Positions 1-6,879 of a DNA stretch of 9,057 nucleotides are shown here, piece after piece. Position numbers and translations under genes: made by a program. This DNA is from Anaerolineales bacterium. Its GTDB lineage: Bacteria; Chloroflexota; Anaerolineae; Anaerolineales; UBA4823. The notes beneath the pieces are model-generated. The model had not been told where the DNA came from. It ran no database searches and was given only the letters and a program-made list of their open reading frames with translations. The DNA is taken from NCBI GenBank assembly GCA_020853835.1, contig JADYYC010000278.1:1-9057 (forward strand), written 5' to 3'. How positions within the stretch are numbered: position 1 is the stretch's first letter; every line of letters begins with the position of its first letter.

Positions 1-1395
1 CAGGATTTCGACGCCGCCCGCAAAGCGCTGCGCCGGGTTTTGCTCTGGGACCCCGACCGCTTACGCCTGCTCCAGGCCGACCGGCTGCTCCAGCGCCTCC
101 CGGACTGGATCGAGGAAATCCAGGCCGGCCTGACCCACGACGAGCCCCTGGTGGACTTTGTCACCCGGCTTGAACTGCGCGGCCGGGAGCTGCGCAACCA
201 GATCGCGCCCGCCGGCTGGCTCGACGACCTGTTGGAAGCCTTCAAGCTGCTCAGAAAAGGCGTTGACCCGACGGACGTGCTCGTGGAACATGCCCAGAGC
301 CGCTCTTTCCTGGACTGGCTGATCACCCTCGAGCCGCGGCGGCCCTTTTTAGCCTCGCCCGGAAAAGCGATCCAGATCGAACGCAAAGACGCGCCTCAAG
401 AAATCCGCCCGGCCGTTTTCGGGAAGAAGGAAGCCCGGCTCGGAGGAAAGCTTGGCCTGCACCTGCTCGATCCGCTGGACGTCTGGGTGCCCGAAGCGCG
501 CGGCTCTTCGGCGCGCATCTTCCGCGGCACGCTGCCCGGTCAGGATGGCGTCCGCAGGAGCGCTGCCTTCAAGCTTATGCGCCCCGACCGCTTTGAGTAC
601 GCATTACCTCTCTTCCGCGAAGAAGCCCAGATCCTCAGCTTACTCCAGAACATCCCCGGCGTCGTGCCGTTTTTGGAATGCGGGTTTATCGACCTTGATC
701 CAGACGCCAGCCTGCCGCCCGAAGAACACCACGTCAGCGCCGAAAACCTGCGCGGCGAGGTCTTACGTTATGGCCTCGACTCGGTTCACAACTTCCTGGC
801 GGACCTGGAACCGATGACGCAGGCCAACCGAATCCCCTACCTCGTCTTGGAGGAATATCCCCGCAAGGATAACCTGCTGCTGCACTGCGACACCGGCTAT
901 ACGAATGGGCATTTTCTGCCGACCATGGAAGGATTGGTCATGGCGATCCAGATCTGCGATTTGCTGCATTCGGCGCATTCGCGCAACATCATCTATCGCG
1001 ATCACAAAATCCTGCATTATTACTGGCGCGATGAATTCAACGGGGTTTTTATGATCGACTGGAACGTCGCCCGCCGCTTTCCGGGCGGGCTGTCGACCGA
1101 AGAGATCCAGTTCGACATTGTCCAATTCGGGGCGCGCGCTCTGCATTACATCCTGACCGGCCGGCCCGCTCCGGGCGCCCTGCCGTTAGGCCCGAACAAG
1201 CCCGAGGAGATCGAAGCGGCCTCACGCACTTACGAGGTGAGTTGGACCTACGACGACCAACGATTGCCAAAGGATATCAAGGATGTCCTGGCTGCGACCC
1301 TCACCGGCGCCTACCATGACGCAAGAGACCTGAAGCGCGATCTTGAAGCGATCTACCAAAAATTATCCAGCCTGGTTCAAGTCGATGGAGGATGA
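1..1395 (+). CDS. Divergent Ser/Thr protein-kinase-like protein, 5' partial
   Basis: The frame is open from base 1, and the codons before the first possible TTG start (40) read like helical TPR-type sequence, so the true start lies upstream of the window. The N-terminal part (to about nt 440) is alpha-helical and unrecognised. The kinase-like domain follows: a degenerate glycine loop (ARGSSARIFRG, from about nt 496), a VAIK-like Lys in AFKLMRP (codon 571-573), an alpha-C Glu in FREEAQIL (619-624), a hinge YLVLEEYP, a catalytic loop YRDHKILH with Asp at 1000-1002 and Lys at 1006-1008, and a DFG position reading DWN (Asp 1057-1059). The alpha-F segment DIVQFGARALHYILTGRPAP is typical of bacterial Hanks-type kinases. 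The usual Asn of HRDxKxxN is His, and Phe-Gly of DFG is Trp-Asn, so activity is plausible but not certain. No TM segment is visible. It ends one base before the GTG of the TPR gene, which suggests co-transcription and a joint role. Confidence 0.82.
   Translation, partial: QDFDAARKALRRVLLWDPDRLRLLQADRLLQRLPDWIEEIQAGLTHDEPLVDFVTRLELRGRELRNQIAPAGWLDDLLEAFKLLRKGVDPTDVLVEHAQSRSFLDWLITLEPRRPFLASPGKAIQIERKDAPQEIRPAVFGKKEARLGGKLGLHLLDPLDVWVPEARGSSARIFRGTLPGQDGVRRSAAFKLMRPDRFEYALPLFREEAQILSLLQNIPGVVPFLECGFIDLDPDASLPPEEHHVSAENLRGEVLRYGLDSVHNFLADLEPMTQANRIPYLVLEEYPRKDNLLLHCDTGYTNGHFLPTMEGLVMAIQICDLLHSAHSRNIIYRDHKILHYYWRDEFNGVFMIDWNVARRFPGGLSTEEIQFDIVQFGARALHYILTGRPAPGALPLGPNKPEEIEAASRTYEVSWTYDDQRLPKDIKDVLAATLTGAYHDARDLKRDLEAIYQKLSSLVQVDGG
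1387..1391 (+). promoter_or_regulatory. Shine-Dalgarno for the TPR gene's GTG start
   Basis: GGAGG lies inside the last codons of the kinase-like gene and ends 4 bases before GTG 1396. This supports GTG as the start; the overlapping ATG at 1392 opens only a very short frame. The placement favours translational coupling, with ribosomes terminating at TGA 1393-1395 and reinitiating at the next codon. Confidence 0.55.
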
Positions 1396-3162
1396 GTGAG
1401 CGATTTCCAGGAAATTCTCAGTCAGGCGCGTGATCTGCTTGAACAAAACACCCCGCCGCTGGTTGAACTGCGCAAAGCCTTGCTCGAAATCGAGGAGCTG
1501 GTCGCCTCCGAAAGATACTCGGAGTTGAGCAGCGACGACCAGGAACAGCTCCAGATCTCACGCCGCGATCTAAAAGCCCGCTTGCGCCAGATCGAAGACC
1601 TCCAGGCAATGGGAACGCCGCTCGAAGCCGGCGACCAGACAGGCGCACCCCAACCGCGAAACGAGCCCGACGAGGCGCGCCCGCCGGTCGCAAAGGCGCA
1701 CGACCCAGCCGCCGAGCGCCAGATGGAAGAAGCCGAGAGGCTGTTCTACGGCGGCCGCTACGCGGAAGCGATCAAGCTCTTCGACCGGGTGCTGCAGGTC
1801 GAGCCGGGTTGGGAGCGGGCCCGCCAGCACCGCGCCGAATCGGAAAATTACCTCCGCACGGGCTATATCCCGCCGGTGGCGCTGCCGCCCGAAGCCGCAT
1901 CTGCGTTTGGCAAAGCTCAATCGGCGGCGCGCGTCGGGCGCTTCAGCGATGCGATGAACATGCTCGCCAAAGCGCAAACCACCCTGCGCGAGCTCGGCAT
2001 CCAGCGCTGGCAGGAGGGGCTGGAATTCGAGCAGAAGTTGCAGGAGAACATCGACGCCGAGCTCGCCTATAACGAGGGGCTCCACCTGTTCGAGGAGGGC
2101 CGCCTGGATGAGGCTATCGAAAGAGTGGATACCGCCTCCCGCGCCACGGGTATGCCAAAGTACAGCGACCGCGCCCAGGCATTCCGCAAAGTCAAAGAGA
2201 CCGTGCGGCAGATCAATGAAGCGCTTTCTGCCCCCGATATCGAGCCAAAAATGGTCACCCAATCCAAAGCCGAGCTCGACGCGTTGATCGGGGAATACGG
2301 CGAAAACCCCGTCTTTTTGAAACTCCGATCTCGCCTGGAGACCGCCATCCCGCACGCCATCGCTCCGCTGCAGGAACAGGCGCACCAGTTGAAATCTCAA
2401 GCCGAGCGCGCCGTCACCCTGGACGAATCTCTCTTTCTCGCCCGCCAGGCTCGCTCTCAGCTCGACCAGATTCGCAATCTGGCGAGCCTGGACGAAAGCC
2501 TGGATCACCTGCAAAACGAGATCGAAAAAATCATCCGCGACGTGGGGCGTTACCAGGACGAGCTCTCGCAGGCTGTGGCGGCTTATGACAACCACCGCCG
2601 CTGGCCTGTCCAGGCCGCTCGCCTCAGCCAGGAAGTCCGCCAGAGATTCCCCAACGATCCGGGGGTCTTCCGCCTGAACCGCTCGCTTTCGGGCTTCTTT
2701 GTGACCCAAACGCTGCTAAAAATCGGCGGGGCGCTGCTTGGATTGGCCCTCCTTGCGATGATCGCGGTGCTGGCGTTCGGAAGGTTCCAGTCTTACCTGC
2801 TCTCGCTCACCCCCACGGCCACACCTACGGCTACCATGACCGCGACGCTCACCCCCTCGCACACCCCAACCCTCACGCCATCGGACACGCCCACGCCCAC
2901 CCTCACGTTCACCCCCACCACAACCCCGTTTATCGGCGTGGCTTTGCGCGACGTCTGGGCGCGCAGCGGCTGTTATGAAGGCTTCAACGCCATCGGGCGC
3001 ATTCCAATCGGTGGAAACCTGCGCTTCCTCCCCGATGAGCGCCGCTTTGATACATTCAATCGAGAGTGCGTCCTGGTCGAATACCGGGGCGAAGAGCGCT
3101 CGATTATCGGCTGGATTCTGATCGCGGACGTTGGCAGCGCGCCGAGTACGCCCACCCCCTGA
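1396..3162 (+). CDS. TPR protein with one TM helix, Thr-Pro stalk and extracellular SH3-like domain
   Basis: Predicted 588 aa with no signal peptide. TPR-like helical pairs are visible at about residues 106-140 (AERLFYGGRYAEAIKLFDRV), 166-200 and 221-252 (GLHLFEEGRLDEAIERV). A long Gln/Glu-rich helical, probably coiled-coil region runs to about 435. One membrane helix lies at about 443-462, followed by a Thr/Pro/Ser-rich low-complexity stalk at about 472-511. A compact C-terminal domain (512-588) resembles a bacterial SH3-like fold (DVWARSG ... IGRIPIGG ... GWILIADV) and carries two cysteines, C526 and C558, that could form a disulfide outside the cell. The inferred topology is TPRs in the cytosol and the C-terminal domain outside. 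The gene starts at GTG directly after the kinase stop and probably acts as the kinase's membrane scaffold or sensor partner; that role is inference. The 3' end converges on the response-regulator gene. Confidence 0.85.
   Translation: MSDFQEILSQARDLLEQNTPPLVELRKALLEIEELVASERYSELSSDDQEQLQISRRDLKARLRQIEDLQAMGTPLEAGDQTGAPQPRNEPDEARPPVAKAHDPAAERQMEEAERLFYGGRYAEAIKLFDRVLQVEPGWERARQHRAESENYLRTGYIPPVALPPEAASAFGKAQSAARVGRFSDAMNMLAKAQTTLRELGIQRWQEGLEFEQKLQENIDAELAYNEGLHLFEEGRLDEAIERVDTASRATGMPKYSDRAQAFRKVKETVRQINEALSAPDIEPKMVTQSKAELDALIGEYGENPVFLKLRSRLETAIPHAIAPLQEQAHQLKSQAERAVTLDESLFLARQARSQLDQIRNLASLDESLDHLQNEIEKIIRDVGRYQDELSQAVAAYDNHRRWPVQAARLSQEVRQRFPNDPGVFRLNRSLSGFFVTQTLLKIGGALLGLALLAMIAVLAFGRFQSYLLSLTPTATPTATMTATLTPSHTPTLTPSDTPTPTLTFTPTTTPFIGVALRDVWARSGCYEGFNAIGRIPIGGNLRFLPDERRFDTFNRECVLVEYRGEERSIIGWILIADVGSAPSTPTP
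2809..2928 (+). repeat. Low-complexity Thr-Pro coding repeat (extracellular stalk)
   Basis: About 40 codons, nearly all Thr, Pro, Ala, Ser or Leu, built from acc/acg-ccc style doublets (motifs TPTATPT, TLTPS, DTPTPT). It encodes an extended linker between the membrane helix and the SH3-like domain. Stalks of this composition are common in Anaerolineae surface proteins. It is part of the coding sequence, not an independent element. Confidence 0.75.
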
Positions 3163-3164
3163 TC

Positions 3165-3539
3165 TCAGTCCCCGATCTCGGCGCGGATTTGCAGCGCCAG
3201 CTCACGCAGCGCATTGAAGCCGATCGGCTTGATCATGATGTGGTCCGCTTGTATGCGCAGAAATTCGCTCTGCGTGGTGTCCGCGCTCACGATCAACACC
3301 CGCGTGTCAGCCAGCCGTGGATCGCTGCGGATCTCCCGCAGCACGTTGATACCCGAGATCCCAGGCAGGTGCAGATCCAACAACACGAGAGCGGGTATTT
3401 CCGCGCTGAGCGTCTTCATCGCCTGGATCCCATCCCGAATCACGATCGGATTAAAATCCGCTTCCTTGATTGCAAACGAAAAAATTTCAGCTATGATCCC
3501 GTCGTCCTCGATAATCAATGCTAACGGCGATTTATTCAT
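3165..3539 (-). CDS. Single-domain response regulator (CheY-like receiver)
   Basis: Predicted 124 aa, the length of one REC domain with no output domain. The acidic pocket is D12-D13 (IIEDD), the phospho-acceptor is D55 in LLDLHLPG, the switch Ser is S85 in VSAD, and the conserved Lys is K104 in IKPIG; all expected residues are present. The ATG overlaps the histidine-kinase stop in the classic ATGA arrangement (3536-3539), and the upstream sequence offers only a weak Shine-Dalgarno, so it is probably translated by coupling to the kinase. It is presumably phosphorylated by that kinase (inference). With no DNA-binding or enzymatic domain it must act by protein contact or feed a phosphorelay. 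Its stop lies 2 bp from the stop of the convergent TPR gene. Confidence 0.93.
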   Translation of the reverse strand: MNKSPLALIIEDDGIIAEIFSFAIKEADFNPIVIRDGIQAMKTLSAEIPALVLLDLHLPGISGINVLREIRSDPRLADTRVLIVSADTTQSEFLRIQADHIMIKPIGFNALRELALQIRAEIGD

Positions 3540-5308
3540 TCTGTATTTTCCACATCCATAGTGAGGGGGAAATTGACCGTAAATGTGCTTCCTTTGCCCA
3601 CTTCGCTCTCGAAGTCAACCTCTCCACCCATTAAAGCGACAAGCTGCTTAACAATCGACAGCCCCAACCCAAAACCGCTTTCACGATATTGAACCTCAGG
3701 ACTTACCTGCTGAAATGGGTTGAAAATCAGGCGCTGCACGTCTTTCGGAATGCCCACGCCGGTATCAGCGATCTGAAATGTGATTTTGTTGTTATCCGAT
3801 CTAAAAACCCGGATGTGGATGCTTCCTTTCATGGTGTATTTGATCGCGTTATCGGTCAGGTTTACGAGAATCTGGTAAAGACGCAGCGAATCGCATCGAA
3901 TTTTCTCAGGGACATCCGGTTCCACATCCAGTTTCAACGTCAATCCTTTGAGCTTGACCATCGGCCTGTAATGCTCGAGGATGCGATTCAGCAGGTCTCG
4001 CACCGGGAACTCGGTCACATCCAATCTAAACGTGCCGCGCTCCAGCTTCGATTGCTGCAACAGGTCGTTGACCATGCGCGTCATGTGTTGGGTGCTGTCC
4101 GAGATCATGCGCACGGCTTTGGTTTGCTCCTCGCTCAGCGGACCATACACGCCATAGTCGAGCATCTCGGCGATGCCAAGGATGCTGGTAAGGGGCGACC
4201 GCAGCTCGTGGCCGACTTTGGCCAGAAATTCTGTTTTGACCTGAGCGAGAGCCATCGCCTCGTCGGCCAGTTTATCCCCCGTGATGTCGTGCAGAATCAC
4301 CAACCGCGCCGCCGTGTTTCGTCCAACGCTCCAGATCGGGGTGATCTGGATATTGTAATAACGCCTGAACCCGTTGTGCGTCAACGAGACATCCTGGTTT
4401 GCCTCATCCCTGCCCTCGATCTTCGGCATGATTTCTTTCCACCAGGAAATCTCGGTTTCGATCTTCTTCCCTTCGGGGCTTACATTCGGATCGTCTAACA
4501 GGATCGCTGCCCGGTCGTTTAGATCGAGGATGCGATTTTTCGCATCCAGAACAAACGCCGCCGCATCCAGCCTGCGAATGACGGTGGGATTCATCACCGG
4601 CACCAAGTCAAAAAGCTGAAACCGGAAAATCGCCACCCCCAGCAAGATCGCGCTCAGCGTGAATGCGATCGGGCTGAGATCCACGTGCGGGATTAGGCTT
4701 ATTCCGCCAAGGTAGGTGACATTCGACAGCCAGGGGAGCATCACGCTGGCAAGGATGAGCTCGAACTGGCCTTTAAAGGCGCTTGCCTGGTTGCGCATGG
4801 CCTGGAGGATGCGCAGCGTGCCCGCAAACAACAATCCATACGAGTAGGCGAAGAAAATCCACCACCAGATTCCATAACGCTCGACCAGAAACACGCTTAA
4901 CGACGCGGACGTCTCAAGGCTGTAATCCGCCCACAGCAACCCATGGCTCGAGTTCGTGAACGCGATCAGGATCGTGATGCCGGGGACGATCATCAAAACG
5001 GCCGATTTCTTCCAGTCCATCCATTGGCTGTTTCCAGAATACGACTGGGCAAACAGGAACCATCCAACCGGCACCAAAGAGATCCCGATATATTGAAATT
5101 GAGACCAGATGTATTTCGCCTGCATCGCCGGGGAGGCGATCTCGAACGCATAGAACAACGCCCAAACGCCAATTCCGGCGGCCATCAACTTGAACGGCAA
5201 GACCCCCGGGGCGCCTTTCTTACGGGCGACCAGAGAGATCAAGACAACTGAGATTGCAGACGAAATCAATAACAGAGAGACGATGAGACCGGTTTGCCAG
5301 TTGGGCAT
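3536..5308 (-). CDS. Membrane sensor histidine kinase, 7TM-PAS-HisKA-HATPase
   Basis: Predicted 590 aa from ATG 5308. Seven hydrophobic helices fill residues about 5-232, resembling the 7TM N-terminal region known from histidine kinases. A PAS-like domain follows (about 242-345, with FVLDAKNRILDLNDRA and ending ILHDITG). The H-box is FLAKVGHELRSPLTS with phospho-His H367. The catalytic ATPase domain has the N-box NLTDNAIKYT (about 483-492), G1 DTGVGIP (about 515), the F-box FNPF, and G2 GFGLGLSI (about 545-552). All catalytic boxes look intact. An in-frame GTG at 5317 would add three residues; ATG is preferred because GAGG sits 9 bases upstream and because the Shine-Dalgarno needed for GTG would fall outside a transcript made from the candidate promoter. 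It overlaps the downstream response-regulator gene by 4 bp, a two-gene two-component operon. The ligand is unknown; a signal in or near the membrane is inferred from the 7TM input. Confidence 0.94.
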   Translation of the reverse strand: MPNWQTGLIVSLLLISSAISVVLISLVARKKGAPGVLPFKLMAAGIGVWALFYAFEIASPAMQAKYIWSQFQYIGISLVPVGWFLFAQSYSGNSQWMDWKKSAVLMIVPGITILIAFTNSSHGLLWADYSLETSASLSVFLVERYGIWWWIFFAYSYGLLFAGTLRILQAMRNQASAFKGQFELILASVMLPWLSNVTYLGGISLIPHVDLSPIAFTLSAILLGVAIFRFQLFDLVPVMNPTVIRRLDAAAFVLDAKNRILDLNDRAAILLDDPNVSPEGKKIETEISWWKEIMPKIEGRDEANQDVSLTHNGFRRYYNIQITPIWSVGRNTAARLVILHDITGDKLADEAMALAQVKTEFLAKVGHELRSPLTSILGIAEMLDYGVYGPLSEEQTKAVRMISDSTQHMTRMVNDLLQQSKLERGTFRLDVTEFPVRDLLNRILEHYRPMVKLKGLTLKLDVEPDVPEKIRCDSLRLYQILVNLTDNAIKYTMKGSIHIRVFRSDNNKITFQIADTGVGIPKDVQRLIFNPFQQVSPEVQYRESGFGLGLSIVKQLVALMGGEVDFESEVGKGSTFTVNFPLTMDVENTE

Positions 5309-5330
5309 AGCACCCACCCTCGTGCCACCT

Positions 5331-5336
5331 ATTATA
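5331..5336 (-). promoter_or_regulatory. Candidate -10 element for the histidine kinase operon
   Basis: The minus strand reads a perfect TATAAT here, 22 bases before ATG 5308. Transcription would start near 5324 and leave a short leader containing GAGGGTGG (5314-5321) as the ribosome binding site. No good -35 hexamer is present at 16-18 bp spacing (the bases there read close to CTCGAA), so it would need an activator or an alternative sigma factor. The call rests on the -10 match and its location only. Confidence 0.4.
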
Positions 5337-5464
5337 TCGGATTTTATAGGAAATTCGAGATCAAAAGGGGCAAACCCACACCCGCAGTCGGGATCGAACC
5401 TCCAGTTTATGATACACTTTCACAAACAAAGAAATAACGAACGTGAATTCGGGTGAAAATCTCT

Positions 5465-5557
5465 CGTCACTGCGAGGGCGGTTTATGCCCGAAGCAGTCT
5501 CCAGGACGAGCCAGCCAGGAGATTGCTTCAGCCCAAGAAGCGGGCTTCGCAATGACG
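5465..5557. repeat. Four-arm palindromic repeat element (REP/MITE-like)
   Basis: The outer arms CGTCACTGCGA (5465-5475) and TCGCAATGACG (5547-5557) are complementary except at one position. The inner arms GAAGCAGTCTCC (5491-5502) and GGAGATTGCTTC (5518-5529) pair fully if one G-T wobble is allowed. Between outer and inner arms on each side is a small hairpin: GGGC/GCCC (5476-5479 with 5487-5490) and AGCCC/GGGCT (5530-5534 with 5542-5546). The whole can fold as a four-way junction. The core 'GTCATTGCGAGG ... GAAGCAATCTCC' resembles palindromic repeats I know to be scattered between genes in many bacterial genomes, including Chloroflexota. No transposase and no clear target-site duplication are seen. 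It ends 42 bp before the peptidase start, so it could be transcribed as part of that leader. Confidence 0.75.
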
Positions 5558-5599
5558 ATCCCTACGATCCCGAACCGTCGTTAACGAGGTTATCGCAGA

Positions 5600-6859
5600 A
5601 TGTCAGAAAAACTCGATACATTGCTTAAAAACAAGCTTTCTTCCTATCTTGAGCTGTTACGCCAAATGGTGGAGATTAATTCATTTTCCGCCAACCCGGC
5701 GGGGGTCAACCAGCTTGGCAAACTGACCGCCGAGGTCTTCAACCGGCTCGGCTTCAAGGCGGAGTACGTGCCGTCGGTCAACCCCGGTTATGGCAATCAC
5801 CTTTTCCTGGAATTACCGCCAGAGCGAAAAGGGGAGCATGACAAAAAACCCGCGAATTTTATCGCCCTGATCTCACACCTGGATACCGTGTTCCCTCCCG
5901 AAGAAGAAGAGCTCAACGACTTCAAGTATCGCATCGCCGGCGAGCGCATTTACGGTCCCGGCACGGTGGACATCAAAGGCGGCACCGTGATGATTTTTGC
6001 GGTGCTCGAATCGATCAAGGCGCTGTTTCCAGAGTTCTTCGAGCGAACCCATTGGTTGGTTGCGCTGGACGCCTCCGAAGAGACCCTCTCCGAAGATTTC
6101 GGCCTGCTTTGCCGCGAGCGCATCCCTCAAACCGCAAAAGCTTGCCTGGTTTTCGAAGGCGGCACCCCCACCCGTCATGCCCAGCCCGTCGTCGTAGCGC
6201 GCAAGGGGCGCGCAGAATTCTTGATCCAGGCGGAAGGTCGGGGCGCCCACGCCGGCAACTACCACAAACAAGGCGCCAACGCGATCTTACAGCTCGCCCA
6301 TACCATCCAGAACATCGCCGCCCTCACAGACTACGAGAGACAAATCACCTTCAACGTCGGCGTCGTGAACGGCGGCAGCGTGGTCAACCGCGTCCCACAC
6401 CAGGCGCAGGCGCTGGTAGAGATGCGCGCCTTTTCTCCGGAGGTCTTCGACCAGGGAATGCGGGATTTGCTCGCGCTGGACGGGAGTACGACCATTTCCA
6501 GCGGAGACGGCTATCCTTGCCGCGTCTCTGTACAGGTGAAAAGCCTCACGGATCCCTGGCCTCGCAACCCCGGCTCCGACCACCTCCTCTCCATCTGGCG
6601 CAAAACCGGAAAATCACTCGGCGTCCAGGTCGTCTCGGAAGAGCGCGGCGGCCTGTCTGACGGGAACTTTTTATGGAAGCACTGCCCCGTTTTGGACGGG
6701 CTGGGGCCTGCCGGCACCAACGCCCATTGCTCAGAGCGTTCGGAGGACGGCAGCAAGGATCAGGAATATATGCTTGTCCCCTCTTTCGTCCCCAAAGCCG
6801 CGCTGAACATCCTGGCGCTGGTCGAGCTATTGCAGGAGGGCGCTGGGGCGCCAGCGTAA
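5600..6859 (+). CDS. M20-family metallopeptidase (glutamate carboxypeptidase-like)
   Basis: Predicted 419 aa, the usual size for carboxypeptidase G2-like M20 enzymes, with no signal peptide, so cytosolic. The di-zinc site is complete: H93 in SHLDTVFP, bridging D124 in GPGTVDIKGG, general base E160 followed by metal ligand E161 in DASEE, E186 in VFEGG, and H376 in GTNAHCSER. H217 in GRGAHAGN marks the inserted dimerisation domain, and SDGNF near residue 353 is also typical. The family hydrolyses C-terminal or acyl amino-acid bonds; the specific substrate cannot be read from the sequence. The ATG start is supported by GAGG at 5586-5589, 10 bases upstream. It appears to be a single-gene unit, divergent from the kinase operon and convergent with the copper chaperone, with 20 bp between stops. 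Confidence 0.92.
   Translation: MSEKLDTLLKNKLSSYLELLRQMVEINSFSANPAGVNQLGKLTAEVFNRLGFKAEYVPSVNPGYGNHLFLELPPERKGEHDKKPANFIALISHLDTVFPPEEEELNDFKYRIAGERIYGPGTVDIKGGTVMIFAVLESIKALFPEFFERTHWLVALDASEETLSEDFGLLCRERIPQTAKACLVFEGGTPTRHAQPVVVARKGRAEFLIQAEGRGAHAGNYHKQGANAILQLAHTIQNIAALTDYERQITFNVGVVNGGSVVNRVPHQAQALVEMRAFSPEVFDQGMRDLLALDGSTTISSGDGYPCRVSVQVKSLTDPWPRNPGSDHLLSIWRKTGKSLGVQVVSEERGGLSDGNFLWKHCPVLDGLGPAGTNAHCSERSEDGSKDQEYMLVPSFVPKAALNILALVELLQEGAGAPA
6841..6856. other. Short GC-rich hairpin at the end of the peptidase gene
   Basis: CGCTGG-GGCG-CCAGCG is a perfect 6-bp stem with a 4-base loop, ending directly before the TAA stop. It lies between convergent genes, where a terminator is expected. 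No T-run follows on either strand, so it is not a standard intrinsic terminator. It could be a weak bidirectional pause or 3'-end stabilising hairpin, or a coding coincidence. Confidence 0.3.
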
Positions 6860-6879
6860 AGCCCTGATACCAAAACCTT

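Larger units (their letters stand above)
5309..5599. other. Intergenic region between divergent genes
   Basis: About 290 bp without a convincing gene, between the minus-strand kinase operon and the plus-strand peptidase. It holds the kinase -10 candidate at 5331-5336, an A/T-rich stretch at 5403-5450 with a TATGAT (5408-5413) that could be a weak plus-strand -10 without a clear -35, and the 93-bp palindrome at 5465-5557. Short open frames here show no recognisable protein features. Confidence 0.6.

Noticed and set aside
1570..2709. Long minus-strand open frame (379 codons) opposite the TPR gene
   Set aside because: It is a shadow of a high-G+C coding region. The protein shows no domain pattern, while the plus-strand frame has clear TPR, TM and stalk structure.
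3066..3524. Plus-strand 152-codon frame across the convergent junction
   Set aside because: It overlaps the end of the TPR gene out of frame and then lies opposite the intact receiver domain; composition is shadow-like.
3689..4498. Plus-strand 269-codon frame opposite the histidine kinase
   Set aside because: Antisense to the intact HisKA/HATPase region; no recognisable protein features.
5389..5403. Minus-strand GGTTCGATCCC, resembling a tRNA T-loop
   Set aside because: The bases flanking the loop do not form a 5-bp T-stem, and no acceptor, D or anticodon arm can be folded around it. It is a chance match or at most an unrecognisable remnant.
5361..5552. Minus-strand 63-codon frame in the intergenic region
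   Set aside because: It runs through the palindromic repeat, lacks a convincing ribosome binding site and has no recognisable domain.
6052..6660. Plus-strand 202-codon frame inside the peptidase gene
   Set aside because: Arg/Pro-rich out-of-frame translation typical of high-G+C shadows; the M20 frame covering it has all catalytic residues.
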